Assembly (NCBI RefSeq): GCF_003431975.1
Contig: NZ_CP027116.1
Coordinates: 2,790,001 to 2,854,000 of the forward strand
DNA from: Bacillus pumilus
GTDB lineage: Bacteria > Bacillota > Bacilli > Bacillales > Bacillaceae
Reading direction: 5' to 3'
Length of the DNA stretch: 64,000 nt
This document shows, in pieces, positions 44,402 to 54,947 of the stretch (its first letter is position 1; each line of letters begins with the position of its first letter). Both the position numbers and the translations under genes were made by a program. The notes beneath the pieces are model-generated. The model did no database searches. It was not told where the DNA came from and saw only the letters and a program-made list of their open reading frames with translations.

Positions 44402-44742
44402 AATGAGCCCCCTTGTTGTGATCTAAGTGATGTCAGGGTAAAAGTGTCCCGAGTAGACCTGAGAACCCTTTCGTGTCCGCTTTGCATTTGTTTTTTTATA
44501 AACAGGATCGTATGTTTCCCAATACCATCCATTCACGGTTTTATGTATGTTTTTTCAAGAAAGTATTTGAGTGCTTTCTATCATTTGATCACACGTATTC
44601 ATGTGACATGCTTTTATGTATGCAGAAGCTGTCGTTTTCATTGTTATTATGATACCATGTAACCAGCATTTTTGGTCATGATTTTTCATTATTTTCGCTG
44701 ATAAACATCACGTTTTTCAAAATATCGACAAGAGGTGACGAC
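44402..44742. other. Intergenic region between ezrA and hisK
   Basis: About 340 bases between divergent genes. It holds a candidate ezrA promoter at 44495-44522 and a weak inverted repeat (GAAAG...CTTTC near 44560). No supported small gene; the ORF at 44444 has no ribosome site. Confidence 0.5.
44495..44522 (-). promoter_or_regulatory. Candidate SigA promoter of ezrA
   Basis: Minus strand TTGGGA, 16-base spacer, TATAAA, about 95 bases before ezrA. Confidence 0.5.
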
Positions 44743-45558
44743 ATGCTGAAACAAGATGCACATCTACATACACCGTTTTGCCCGCACGGCTCGCTTGATC
44801 CTTTTCATTCTTATATTGAAAAAGCCATCAAAAAGGGATTTGATTCCATAACCTTTACCGAGCATGCCCCTCTGCCTCCATCGTTTCGAGATCCAACACC
44901 TGAGCAGGATAGTGCCATGAAGCTCCAAGACCTTGAATCGTACTTAATGAAACTGAATCAACTAAAACAGGAATACGAAGGACAATTAATAGTAAAAACT
45001 GGGCTTGAGGTTGACTATATCAAAGAGTATGAAGAGGAAACAAGTGCCTTTTTAGACTGCTACGGTCCAGAACTAGACGACAGCATTTTATCTGTTCACT
45101 TTCTTCCTGCTGACGATGATTATATTTGCCTTGATTTTGACGAGCATGCCTTTCAGCAACTAATAAGCATCCATGGCAGCATCGAACAGGTCTATCAAAG
45201 CTACTATGACCAAATTCATTCTTCTATTCTATCATCTTTAGGGCACTATAAGCCAAAAAGAATCGGTCATATCACCCTTGTGCAGAAATTCAAACAGCTT
45301 TTCCCATATGAAATGTCAACTGAACTTTGTGAAAAGGTCGCCCTTTGTCTTGAAGAAACGGCAAAAAAAGGGATGTCCTTAGACTTTAATACATCAGGTC
45401 TTCGTAAAACATATGCCAGAAGTATCTATTTGGCCCCATGGATGATTGACTTTGCAAAACAGAAAAAAATTCCGCTCATATTCGGGTCTGATGCCCATCA
45501 AGCGGAAGATCTCGGATATGCTTATGATCAATTCGAAGACATCATGAGTTTTAAATGA
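44743..45558 (+). CDS. hisK: Histidinol-phosphatase, PHP type
   Basis: A 271-residue metal-dependent phosphatase for the histidine pathway step histidinol-phosphate to histidinol. The PHP motifs are HLHTPFCPHGS near residue 6, TFTEHAPLPP near 37, SVHFLPADD near 117, GHITLVQKF near 177 and FGSDAHQAED near 247. ATG follows GAGGTG. It is isolated from other his genes, as in B. subtilis (hisJ/hisK, formerly ytvP). It converges on yttP with a 31-base coding overlap. Confidence 0.93.
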   Translation: MLKQDAHLHTPFCPHGSLDPFHSYIEKAIKKGFDSITFTEHAPLPPSFRDPTPEQDSAMKLQDLESYLMKLNQLKQEYEGQLIVKTGLEVDYIKEYEEETSAFLDCYGPELDDSILSVHFLPADDDYICLDFDEHAFQQLISIHGSIEQVYQSYYDQIHSSILSSLGHYKPKRIGHITLVQKFKQLFPYEMSTELCEKVALCLEETAKKGMSLDFNTSGLRKTYARSIYLAPWMIDFAKQKKIPLIFGSDAHQAEDLGYAYDQFEDIMSFK

Positions 45559-46193
45559 GAATCTGATGCCGGCTTTTTTGGTTCTAGTAAATGATGAAGC
45601 GATCGGCTTAGCTCTTTAAAATACATCTGATAGAAATAAGGCTCACTTGGATTCAAATAAAGCACTTCAGTTAAATATTGCGGCTGTAAATAGGGCATCA
45701 TCAGAAGTGATTTTAGCTGAATCATAAACGTTGAAAGTGAAAGCTGATCACAAATCACTTGGGTTCTTTTTCCTTTTTCAATGATGAGCTGAAATAAATA
45801 CTTTTCTTTTGTTAAATAGGTCGACATTATTTCTCTAATCAGCGTCGAATCAATTGTCACCTCTCGATAAACGAAACGGGTTAATTGACGGTGTTCGTGC
45901 TGATAAGATAAAATATCAAAAACCACATGTAGTAAACATTCTTTTGCGTGACGGGTTTCCATGTGATGGATATGTGATTCAATCATGTGAATGTAGCCTT
46001 CATAAAAATCGGATACGAGCTGCTCAAGCAGCCCCCCTTTTCCTTGAAAGTAATAGGATATGTGGGCAACGTTGACGTTTGCTTCCTTCGCAATCTCACG
46101 GACAGAGGTTCCAGAAAATCCTTTTTGGTTAAAAAGTCTGATGGCAGCTTCAATGATACGGTCTTTTGTTTGCACGGTTGTTGATGCTTTCAT
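45528..46193 (-). CDS. yttP: TetR-family regulator YttP
   Basis: A 221-residue transcription regulator. N-terminal HTH: TKDRIIEAAIRLFNQKGFSG then TSVREIAKEANVNVAHISYYF (residues about 8-50). The C-terminal ligand domain is helical with conserved TetR_C features. ATG 46193 is chosen because AGGGG lies 7 bases upstream, giving family length; upstream readings lack a ribosome site. It sits between hisK and ytsP as in B. subtilis. Targets are not known. Confidence 0.87.
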   Translation of the reverse strand: MKASTTVQTKDRIIEAAIRLFNQKGFSGTSVREIAKEANVNVAHISYYFQGKGGLLEQLVSDFYEGYIHMIESHIHHMETRHAKECLLHVVFDILSYQHEHRQLTRFVYREVTIDSTLIREIMSTYLTKEKYLFQLIIEKGKRTQVICDQLSLSTFMIQLKSLLMMPYLQPQYLTEVLYLNPSEPYFYQMYFKELSRSLHHLLEPKKPASDSHLKLMMSSN

Positions 46194-46319
46194 CCGCTCA
46201 CCCCTCTTCATGTGTACATACTTCAAGATGAAGGCGGAAGTTCCTTTTATTATTGCTCGACAAATCTCACATGTGAGACGCAAGGGATGTATTTTTGAGA
46301 TAGAAAGTAGGAGATTTTC

Positions 46320-46817
46320 ATGTTTCATGTCGAAAAACAGTCTGGCGATCCATCAAAAGACTATCAATTGCTCGTTAAACAGGTTGAAGCCATTACAGAT
46401 GGTGAGCCTGATCTGATTGCCAATCTGGCAAATGCTGCAGCGCTATTGTATCATTCACTCCCAGAAGTCAATTGGGCAGGATTTTATTTAGAAAAGGGCG
46501 GCGAGCTTGTTCTCGGACCGTTTAACGGACTGCCTGCATGTGTGCGTATCCCATCTGGAAAAGGCGTTTGCGGTACTGCGTTTGCAACAGGTGAAGTGCA
46601 GCGTATCGCTGATGTGCATGCATTCCCCGGGCATATCGCATGTGATGCAGCATCTCAATCTGAAATTGTCGTTCCGCTCAAGGTAAATGGACAGATCATC
46701 GGGGTACTCGACATTGACAGCCCCGTGAAAGACCGTTTCAGCGAAGTAGATGAAACCTACTTAATTCAATTTACCGAGGTGCTCCAAAAGGCGTTATCCG
46801 CCTCTACAGATGCGTAA
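46320..46817 (+). CDS. ytsP: Free methionine-(R)-sulfoxide reductase, GAF domain (YtsP)
   Basis: A 165-residue single GAF-domain protein of the fRMsr/MsrC family, reducing free methionine-R-sulfoxide using thioredoxin. The catalytic cysteines are visible in GLPACVRIPSGKGVCGTA near residue 74 and HIACDAASQSE near 102; EIVVPL is near 113. ATG 46320 follows GGAG with 6-7 base spacing. Divergent from yttP. In B. subtilis the next gene is ytrP (GGDEF-like); it is absent here. Confidence 0.88.
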   Translation: MFHVEKQSGDPSKDYQLLVKQVEAITDGEPDLIANLANAAALLYHSLPEVNWAGFYLEKGGELVLGPFNGLPACVRIPSGKGVCGTAFATGEVQRIADVHAFPGHIACDAASQSEIVVPLKVNGQIIGVLDIDSPVKDRFSEVDETYLIQFTEVLQKALSASTDA

Positions 46818-46823
46818 TCTTAC

Positions 46824-46859
46824 AAAAAAGCAGGCACATTGTCTGCTTTTTTATTTTTC
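46824..46859 (+). terminator. Terminator of ytsP
   Basis: Stem AAAAAAGCAG / CTGCTTTTTT with a T-rich tail. Confidence 0.85.
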
Positions 46860-46898
46860 TTCGCATGACGTGCAACATCATCTCTATCTCTAAATAGG

Positions 46899-46927
46899 TT
46901 GACTTCTCCAATCCAGCGTCATATAAT
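46899..46927 (+). promoter_or_regulatory. SigA promoter of rpsD
   Basis: TTGACT, 17 bases, TATAAT. Very strong, as expected for a ribosomal protein gene. Confidence 0.85.
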
Positions 46928-46933
46928 AGATTT

Positions 46934-47720
<787 letters not shown>

Positions 47721-47748
47721 TTTCATGACTCTCCAAAGAGAGAACAAA

Positions 47749-47796
47749 AAAACCCTAGATCCCTTGATTGTTCAAGGCGGTCTAGGGTTTTTTGTT
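47749..47796 (+). terminator. Terminator of rpsD
   Basis: Long stem: AACCCTAGATC, inner CCTTGA/TCAAGG, GGTCTAGGGTT, followed by TTTTTTG. Confidence 0.9.
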
Positions 47797-47857
47797 TGCA
47801 TTCTTTTTTCAAATACGCCCCTCCAAATCACCGTATACAAATATAGGAAAAATATGT

Positions 47858-47886
47858 TTGAAGTACATATTGTCTATTGATACAAT
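47858..47886 (+). promoter_or_regulatory. Candidate SigA promoter of the YrvL-like gene
   Basis: TTGAAG, 17 bases, TACAAT, 60 bases before the start codon. Confidence 0.6.
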
Positions 47887-47945
47887 GGTGGTGGATAACA
47901 TATCCAATCGGATTGTTTTCTATAGTACTTAAATGGAGGAGTTCC

Positions 47946-48506
47946 ATGTATAGTATCACAATCATTATATTCTTACTCTTAGCCCTAGCTGTTACCGCCT
48001 ATTCACTTTTAAGAAAAAAACAATTCATCGATGAACCACCAAATAGATTTGCTGCGAGTCTGTTTATCTTCCTGCTCTTTTTTTCTCTCTGCTTTGTGAT
48101 CGCAATTTCAACTGGTGTGCTATACATCGTCACTTTAGGCGTAAATTTTCTTTTTGGAGAACAAATTACGTATGATTCATTTTATTCTTTGATTTCATTC
48201 TCATTATTCGTGAGTGTCATCGTCGTTTTTTGGTCTCCTATTCTTCTATTCGTAGGCAAAGGGCTGGCTTATTTACTTAAGCTCCCTACATGGCTCATTT
48301 ATGCTTTGGAATGGGTGAGTTCTTGGATTGTTTTACATCTCTCTATCAAGTATGTCCTTCACATCAACCTAGTGAATGTATCGATAGGGGAGTACGGTAT
48401 ATTGATTTTATCTTTCTTTGTCAGCTTTATATTTATTGAGATTGATCTCATTTACTCACGTAAGAAACAACGCAAACAATTACTGGACACATCTGACTTG
48501 GCATAA
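47946..48506 (+). CDS. Multispan membrane protein, possibly YrvL-like
   Basis: A 186-residue membrane protein with about five hydrophobic segments (residues 4-22, 38-63, 78-100, 108-130, 150-175). The layout of helices and the segment FLFGEQITYDSFYSLISFSLF resembles YrvL, a regulatory membrane protein of Bacillus, but similarity is weak and I do not name it. ATG 47946 follows GGAGG with 6-base spacing. Part of an accessory insert between rpsD and tyrS. It has its own promoter and terminator. Confidence 0.6.
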   Translation: MYSITIIIFLLLALAVTAYSLLRKKQFIDEPPNRFAASLFIFLLFFSLCFVIAISTGVLYIVTLGVNFLFGEQITYDSFYSLISFSLFVSVIVVFWSPILLFVGKGLAYLLKLPTWLIYALEWVSSWIVLHLSIKYVLHINLVNVSIGEYGILILSFFVSFIFIEIDLIYSRKKQRKQLLDTSDLA

Positions 48507-48541
48507 AAAAGCTCCTAAGAATATTTTTCTAGGAGCTTTCT
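48505..48541. terminator. Bidirectional terminator
   Basis: Stem AAAAGCTCCTA / TAGGAGCTTT between the YrvL-like gene and the convergent isochorismatase-fold gene, with T-runs usable from both sides. Confidence 0.8.
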
Positions 48542-48550
48542 AACATTCAA

Positions 48551-49114
48551 TTATGATTTTGCCCAATTTATGAGGAGTTGCTCTGTTGTCAGCACAGTCG
48601 CAAATTCCTCATGGAGTGTGGCAAGCGAGAGCCGATGGATTGTTTCTGGGTCAAAATATGTACCGGTTTGATCTGTGAGTCCAAAGGCTGCTGTTGCATC
48701 TGAGATCAGGTACGTATCAAAGCCAAGATTTCCGCTCATTCTTGTGGTCGTTGATACGCAGTGTGGTGTTGTGAGTCCTGCGATCACCACAGTATCAATC
48801 TCGTTTGACCTTAATTTTTCCTCTAAATTAGTGCCTATAAAGCTGCTGTTGACTTTCTTTTGTATCACCGTTTCTTCCTTTAGCGGTCTGGCGATCTCTT
48901 TGAAAAGATGCCCTTCATTTGCCGGATGAAATAAGGAATCCGGGTTATCAGATGTATGCTGAATATGAATAACAGGCCAGCCGTTTTCTCTCCAAAACGT
49001 CAATAAATGACTGATATTCTTCTCTGCCTCTAGGTTATTCCGTTCTCCCCATTTTTCATGCTCGAACGCCTTCTGTACATCTACCATTATCAAAGCCTTT
49101 TGATGATTTTGCAC
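48551..49114 (-). CDS. Cysteine hydrolase, isochorismatase fold
   Basis: A 187-residue cytosolic hydrolase of the isochorismatase/nicotinamidase superfamily. The catalytic triad is visible: Asp in LIMVDVQKAF near residue 11, Lys in QKKVNSSFIGT near 82, Cys in TTPHCVSTTTRM near 117. The metal-site histidines of nicotinamidases are lacking, so it is more likely a general amidase. The start is GTG 49114 with GGAGGTG upstream; the longer reading to 49228 overlaps the neighbouring small gene. Substrate unknown. Confidence 0.82.
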   Translation of the reverse strand: MQNHQKALIMVDVQKAFEHEKWGERNNLEAEKNISHLLTFWRENGWPVIHIQHTSDNPDSLFHPANEGHLFKEIARPLKEETVIQKKVNSSFIGTNLEEKLRSNEIDTVVIAGLTTPHCVSTTTRMSGNLGFDTYLISDATAAFGLTDQTGTYFDPETIHRLSLATLHEEFATVLTTEQLLINWAKS

Positions 49115-49185
49115 AAATACCCACCTCCAAAGATTCTCGTTCACTACATGTAGTGTAAGGAATGGTGACTGATTTGTACATGCTT

Positions 49186-49395
49186 TTACTGATGTTTTAC
49201 CTGTTTTTTCATCAAAAAGACAAACCACACACTAGTGATGATGTAATAGATACCGATGATCGATGTACAATTAGACAGCACCTCTCCTATTTGAACTGAT
49301 TTAACAAACTTCGTCCAGATGAAATAGATAAGGAGAAATGAGCACGGAAAATAGAGAAAGTAGCCGAAGAAATATTGCTTGAGTTTTTGCGTCAA
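49186..49395 (-). CDS. Small membrane protein, two helices
   Basis: A 69-residue membrane protein not recognised from any family. Two helices at about residues 9-28 (FFGYFLYFPCSFLLIYFIW) and 41-62, and a basic C-terminus (MKKQVKHQ). Start is TTG 49395 with AAAGGAGG seven bases upstream, a clean site that argues it is real. It precedes the isochorismatase-fold gene by 71 bases on the same strand. Confidence 0.6.
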   Translation of the reverse strand: MTQKLKQYFFGYFLYFPCSFLLIYFIWTKFVKSVQIGEVLSNCTSIIGIYYIITSVWFVFLMKKQVKHQ

Positions 49396-49442
49396 CGTTT
49401 TTCCTCCTTTAAAATTCTTTTTCATCAACTAGCTGATGACAT

Positions 49443-49477
49443 CAAAAAAGACAGCACATAAATGCTGTCTTTTTTCG
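49443..49477. terminator. Terminator of the lipase gene
   Basis: Perfect stem AAAAAAGACAGCA / TGCTGTCTTTTTT, T-run on both strands; serves lipA on the minus strand. Confidence 0.9.
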
Positions 49478-49481
49478 TTTT

Positions 49482-50123
49482 TTAATTCGTATTCTGTCCT
49501 CCGCCGTTCAGTCCTTCTTTAATATACCCTTTCACTTGGCTTGAGGTTAATAGACCGATATGGCCAACGCCATGAATCAGGACGTTTTTAGCGCCAATTA
49601 AACGAGAAAGACTGTTGATGACGATGAGATCGGCTGAGCTGTAGACGGATGTGTAAAGAATTTTTTGATTTGGATCTGTGCCTGGTAATGCTCTGCTTGA
49701 AACAAGTCCGTTTGCTCCACCAATTGTGACGACGTTTTCAATTTTATCACCGCCGTCTAGATTCTTAATATAATATAGCGTGTTCGCTCCGCCCATACTA
49801 TGAGCCACAATATCTACTTTTTTGGCACCCGTTTTGTCTAGCACATCTTTGACGAATCTAGATAAACGCGGACCATTGTTGCGGTTATTCCCTGTTTTGT
49901 CTATGAAATCGATAGCAAATAATTGGTTTCGATCCCAGCCTTGTGTGACCAAATAACTTTTAATCGAAGCAAAGTTATAAGAGGCACCGCCAATGCCATG
50001 CACCATCACAACCGGATTATGCTCAGCTGCCTTCACCTCTTTAGGCTGGATAAAAGCCATTGAACCAATCACCAATGCAAGCGCAACGAGAATCTGTAAA
50101 CTCCTTTTCTTCACAAGAATCAC
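49482..50123 (-). CDS. lipA: Secreted triacylglycerol lipase, LipA/EstA type (family I.4)
   Basis: A 213-residue secreted lipase: 32-residue signal peptide ending in VKA, then 181-residue mature enzyme beginning [14 protein letters not shown]. It is one of the smallest alpha/beta hydrolases, without a lid. The nucleophile is in [12 protein letters not shown] with AxSxG, the acid is in SVYSSAD, the His is in [12 protein letters not shown] 50123 has AAGGGGGA 8 bases upstream; the ATG six bases earlier lies too near that site. Close to LipA of B. subtilis and B. pumilus. Confidence 0.93.
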   Translation of the reverse strand: MILVKKRSLQILVALALVIGSMAFIQPKEVKAAEHNPVVMVHGIGGASYNFASIKSYLVTQGWDRNQLFAIDFIDKTGNNRNNGPRLSRFVKDVLDKTGAKKVDIVAHSMGGANTLYYIKNLDGGDKIENVVTIGGANGLVSSRALPGTDPNQKILYTSVYSSADLIVINSLSRLIGAKNVLIHGVGHIGLLTSSQVKGYIKEGLNGGGQNTN

Positions 50124-50332
50124 TTTCATTCCCCCTTATTCATTCTATTCGACTCTATTTTATATAAGAAAAATATGTCAGAAAAGTGAACAAGGTAATG
50201 TTTATGAGATGATTTTACATAAATATAAATAATCAAAAAGCACCTTGGACTTTTTTAAATTAAAACAAAAAGACTACGAGACCCTCTTTCTTTCATATAT
50301 AATGTCAATAGACAAAAGGAGGTTCTACTTAG

Positions 50333-50689
50333 ATGCTATTTACTCAAACACCTGCAACACCCTATTATGCCGTGATTTTCACATCAAAACGAACAAATGT
50401 CGAACAGAAACAATACGATGCGGCTGCTCAAAAAATGGAAGAATTAGCGAAAGATCTAGATGGGTTTCTTGGAATAGAAAGTGTACGAGATGAACATGGT
50501 GTTGGAATCACTGTCTCTTACTGGGATTCATTAGCAGCCATCAAAGAATGGAAAGCACACACAGCACATCAGCGTGTTCAAAAAAAGGGGAAAAAAGATT
50601 GGTATGAATCCTATACAACCCGAATTTGTAAGGTAGAACATGCTTATACAAACAAAGATTCACTCCTTGAACAAGAAGCAGGCGAATGA
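50333..50689 (+). CDS. Antibiotic-biosynthesis-monooxygenase-type (ABM) protein
   Basis: A 118-residue dimeric ferredoxin-like fold protein of the ABM domain family, YqjZ-like. Recognised by YYAVIFTSKRTN near residue 11 with strand-helix-strand spacing, DGFLGIESVRDEHGVGITVSYWD near 43, and IKEWKAHTAHQRVQKKG near 69. Function unknown: a heme degrader, a quinol monooxygenase or a stress protein are all possible. ATG 50333 follows AAAGGAGG. Part of the accessory insert. Confidence 0.75.
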   Translation: MLFTQTPATPYYAVIFTSKRTNVEQKQYDAAAQKMEELAKDLDGFLGIESVRDEHGVGITVSYWDSLAAIKEWKAHTAHQRVQKKGKKDWYESYTTRICKVEHAYTNKDSLLEQEAGE

Positions 50690-50708
50690 GCTACTTCTAC
50701 ATAAAAAA

Positions 50709-50751
50709 GAAAAGCACCTCAATGTATACGAACATTTGAGGTGCTTTTCCA
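50709..50751. terminator. Bidirectional terminator between the ABM gene and tyrS
   Basis: Stem AAAAGCACCTCAATG / CATTTGAGGTGCTTTT (one mismatch), with T-runs on both strands. Confidence 0.9.
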
Positions 50752-50775
50752 TGATGTTTACTGTTTCATAAAGAT

Positions 50776-52068
<1,293 letters not shown>

Positions 52069-52075
52069 TCAACAT

Positions 52076-52360
52076 AAAAAACGCCCCTTCGAATGAACGA
52101 AGGGACGATATATATCGCGGTACCACCCTGCTTAAAAGACAACAAATCACGTCTTTTCACTTACACTGATAACGGACAGATCCGTTCTTTCACTAATCAG
52201 GCAGCATGTTCATGCTCCTTTTCGTAAAAGCGGTTCGTGAGGGTAATTCGAATATCTCTTTGTACTGACTCGCACCAGCCGTCAGTTCTCTTGGACAGGG
52301 AAAGATGATTCTACTGAATCTCAGTCAAAACCTTTTCATATTCAACTAAAGTCATTTTTA
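52076..52360 (-). ncRNA. Tyrosine T-box riboswitch of tyrS
   Basis: Minus-strand leader of about 280 bases. The T-box core AGGGTGGTACCGCG is at 52129-52116. A terminator stem CGTCCCTTCG / CGAAGGGGCG and T-run follow at about 52105-52076. A TAC specifier triplet lies in the upstream part (52245-52243, context GAATTACCC), and a distal loop with paired ACTGAC and GTCAGT arms. Uncharged tRNA-Tyr would stabilise the antiterminator. Confidence 0.93.
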
Positions 52361-52395
52361 ACATACTTTTGATATCAAGTCAACTGACGGAAAAA

Positions 52396-54120
52396 TTAAT
52401 CTTCCATTGTTGATAGGTCGCCAGCCGGTAAATTCAGCTCCCATGCTTTTAGCACACGTCTCATAATTTTTCCACTTCGCGTTTTTGGCAATTTGTCTTT
52501 AAACTCAATTTCTCTCGGTGCTGCGTGTGCAGCGAGTCCTTTTTTCACAAACGTACGAATCTCTTCTTTCAGCTCATCTGTCGGCTCATAACCACTTCTG
52601 AGCGCAATGAATGCCTTAATAATTTCACCGCGGACCGGATCTGGTTTTCCAATGACACCAGCCTCTGCAATGGCCGGATGTTCAACCAGTTTGCTTTCTA
52701 CCTCAAACGGACCGACACGTTCTCCTGACGTCATGATCACATCATCCACACGCCCCTGGAACCAAAAGTATCCGTCTTCGTCCATATAAGCTGAATCTCC
52801 TGAAACATACCAATCTCCCGGCATAAAGTAAGATTCATATTTTTCAGGATTGTTCCAGATCGTATGCATCATAGACGGCCAGCCTTTTTTAATGGCAAGG
52901 TTGCCCATCCGGTATGGTGGAAGTTCATTTCCGGCATTATCCACAATCGCAGCTTCTACGCCTGGAATCGGTTTCCCCATTGAGCCTGGTTTGATATCCA
53001 TGCATGGATAATTACAAATCAGCTGAGCACCGGTTTCTGTCATCCACCAAGTGTCGTGAATTCGTTTGCCAAATACAGCATCTCCCCACCTGATGACTTC
53101 TGGATTAAGTGGCTCACCTACACTCAACACATGACGGAGTGAGCTGAGATCATATTTTTGAATAAGATCATCTCCTGCTCCCATCAGCATTCTAAAGGCT
53201 GTCGGCGCACTGTACCAAACGGTCACACCTAGTGATTCAATCGTTTCATACCACGTATCAGGATTAAATCTGCCGCCTAAAATGACATTTGTCGCCCCAT
53301 TTAACCACGGTGAAAAGATGCCGTACACGGTACCTGTTACCCAGCCCGGGTCAGCTGTACACCAATAGACATCGTCTTCTTTTAGATCAAGCACCCATTT
53401 ACCAGTCTGATCTTGCTGCACCATTGCGCCATGAACATGCAGCACACCCTTTGGCGTACCTGTGGACCCTGATGTGTAATGAAGAAGAAAGCCGTCTTTT
53501 TCATCCATCCATTCAATCTCCAAATCCCTTGCTACCTGCTCAAATGCCTCTTCGTAATGGATTGTCCGAACACCATTTACGTCTTCTTTTTCACCGCCGA
53601 CAATAATGACGGATTCTAGCTTCGGAAGCTCTGCAAACGGAATTCGTTCAAGCAGATCCGGCGTTGTCACAATGACCTTCGCCTCGCTATTTTCTAAACG
53701 GTCTTTGACCGCACCTTCCATAAATGCCTCAAATAACGGGCCAACGATCGCCCCAATTTTGATTGCGCCAAGCAGAAGAAAATAGAGCTCAGGTGATCTT
53801 GGCATAAAGACAAATACACGATCTCCTTTTTGCACATGCGCTCTTTCTCTGAATAGGTTTCCTGCTTTATTCGTGTTGATTTTCATATCCCTGAACGTAT
53901 ATTTTTCATCCCGCTGTGAATCTTTGTAGTGAAGCGCCACCTTGTTCTTACGAAAAGAGTCCGCATGTCTGTCAATCGCTTCATAGGCTGCATTGATGTT
54001 TCCAGTTTCATACCATGAGAAGTTTTTTCTTGCTTCCTCCCATGAAAATTCTTTGTATGCCTGCTCATAATCATTTAAATGATAGTTCCCTTTTACTGAT
54101 GGTAGCGTTTCCACTTTCAT
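52396..54120 (-). CDS. acsA: Acetyl-CoA synthetase
   Basis: A 574-residue AMP-forming ligase that turns acetate, ATP and CoA into acetyl-CoA, used when glucose runs out. ATP-binding LHYTSGSTGTPKGVLHVHG near residue 210, WMTETGAQ near 361, the YMDEDGYFWFQGR core near 455, and the acetylation site lysine in PKTRSGKIMRRVLK near 545. ATG 54120 follows AAAGGGGGA. AcuA acetylates that lysine, and the divergent acuABC genes reverse or modulate it. Confidence 0.95.
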   Translation of the reverse strand: MKVETLPSVKGNYHLNDYEQAYKEFSWEEARKNFSWYETGNINAAYEAIDRHADSFRKNKVALHYKDSQRDEKYTFRDMKINTNKAGNLFRERAHVQKGDRVFVFMPRSPELYFLLLGAIKIGAIVGPLFEAFMEGAVKDRLENSEAKVIVTTPDLLERIPFAELPKLESVIIVGGEKEDVNGVRTIHYEEAFEQVARDLEIEWMDEKDGFLLHYTSGSTGTPKGVLHVHGAMVQQDQTGKWVLDLKEDDVYWCTADPGWVTGTVYGIFSPWLNGATNVILGGRFNPDTWYETIESLGVTVWYSAPTAFRMLMGAGDDLIQKYDLSSLRHVLSVGEPLNPEVIRWGDAVFGKRIHDTWWMTETGAQLICNYPCMDIKPGSMGKPIPGVEAAIVDNAGNELPPYRMGNLAIKKGWPSMMHTIWNNPEKYESYFMPGDWYVSGDSAYMDEDGYFWFQGRVDDVIMTSGERVGPFEVESKLVEHPAIAEAGVIGKPDPVRGEIIKAFIALRSGYEPTDELKEEIRTFVKKGLAAHAAPREIEFKDKLPKTRSGKIMRRVLKAWELNLPAGDLSTMED

Positions 54121-54135
54121 CAAACAGTCCCCCTT

Positions 54136-54149
54136 TGCATACGTTTACA
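54136..54149 (-). promoter_or_regulatory. cre-like box in the acsA leader
   Basis: Minus strand TGTAAACGTATGCA, 12 of 14 against the cre pattern, just downstream of the acsA promoter (about +1 to +14), a roadblock position. The match has two mismatches. Confidence 0.5.
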
Positions 54150-54155
54150 ATGACC

Positions 54156-54184
54156 ATTATAGTATAGATGACTTTTTTTCTCAA
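54156..54184 (-). promoter_or_regulatory. SigA promoter of acsA
   Basis: Minus strand TTGAGA, 17-base spacer, TATAAT. Confidence 0.75.
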
Positions 54185-54202
54185 TTTTTAAAAAACTTAT
54201 AG

Positions 54203-54216
54203 TGAAACCGTTTTAA
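54203..54216 (+). promoter_or_regulatory. cre-like box upstream of acuABC
   Basis: TGAAACCGTTTTAA matches the cre consensus with one mismatch and covers the -35 area of a candidate acuA promoter whose -10 is TAAAAT at 54235. Confidence 0.6.
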
Positions 54217-54275
54217 TTCTTGCAAGTTTTAAGATAAAATAGAGACGACTCACTAGAATTTGAGGCGGTGGATAC

Positions 54276-54908
54276 GTGGAGCATCCTAAAACTTATTATT
54301 CAAAAATCATTGAGCGAGAAACAGGTGCCATCCTTATTGAAGGTCCGGTACCTGCATCAGAGCTTGCGAACCATACGTTTCATGAAGGACTAACGGCATT
54401 TCGCACGCCTGAGGAACAGAAACAAGCACTTGTTGAAATAGCAGACCTTCCAGAAGGACGTATTATCATTGCACGAGTGGATGAGCTTGTCGTAGGCTAT
54501 GTCACGTATTTGTATCCTGATCCGCTTGAGCGCTGGTCAGAGGGCAAGATGGACAACTTAATCGAGCTTGGCGCGATTGAGGTCGCTCCTCCATTTAGAG
54601 GCTGCTCACTTGGCAAGCACTTACTTGATGTGAGCATGATGGATGAGCAGATGGAGAATTATATCATCATTACAACTGAATATTACTGGCATTGGGATTT
54701 AAAGGGGACAAAGAAAAACGTGTGGGAGTACCGCAAAATGATGGAGAAAATGATGAACGCAGGCGGTCTTGTCTGGTTTGCAACAGACGAGCCAGAAATC
54801 AGCTCACACCCAGCCAATTGTTTAATGGCGAGAATCGGGAAAAATGTGACTCCTGATTCGATCGAGCGTTTTGATCGCCTCCGCTTCCATCAGCGCTTTA
54901 TGTATTAA
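54276..54908 (+). CDS. acuA: Protein acetyltransferase AcuA
   Basis: A 210-residue GNAT acetyltransferase that inactivates AcsA by acetylating its catalytic lysine. The acetyl-CoA motif is IEVAPPFRGCSLGKHLLDVS near residue 106, and EYYWHWDLKGTKK near 133 is characteristic of AcuA. Start is GTG 54276 after GGCGGTGG. First gene of acuABC, divergent from acsA. Confidence 0.94.
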   Translation: MEHPKTYYSKIIERETGAILIEGPVPASELANHTFHEGLTAFRTPEEQKQALVEIADLPEGRIIIARVDELVVGYVTYLYPDPLERWSEGKMDNLIELGAIEVAPPFRGCSLGKHLLDVSMMDEQMENYIIITTEYYWHWDLKGTKKNVWEYRKMMEKMMNAGGLVWFATDEPEISSHPANCLMARIGKNVTPDSIERFDRLRFHQRFMY

Positions 54909-54947
54909 CGTTCAATTCGTTTTTTTGGCAAAGGGGATTGGTAAACA

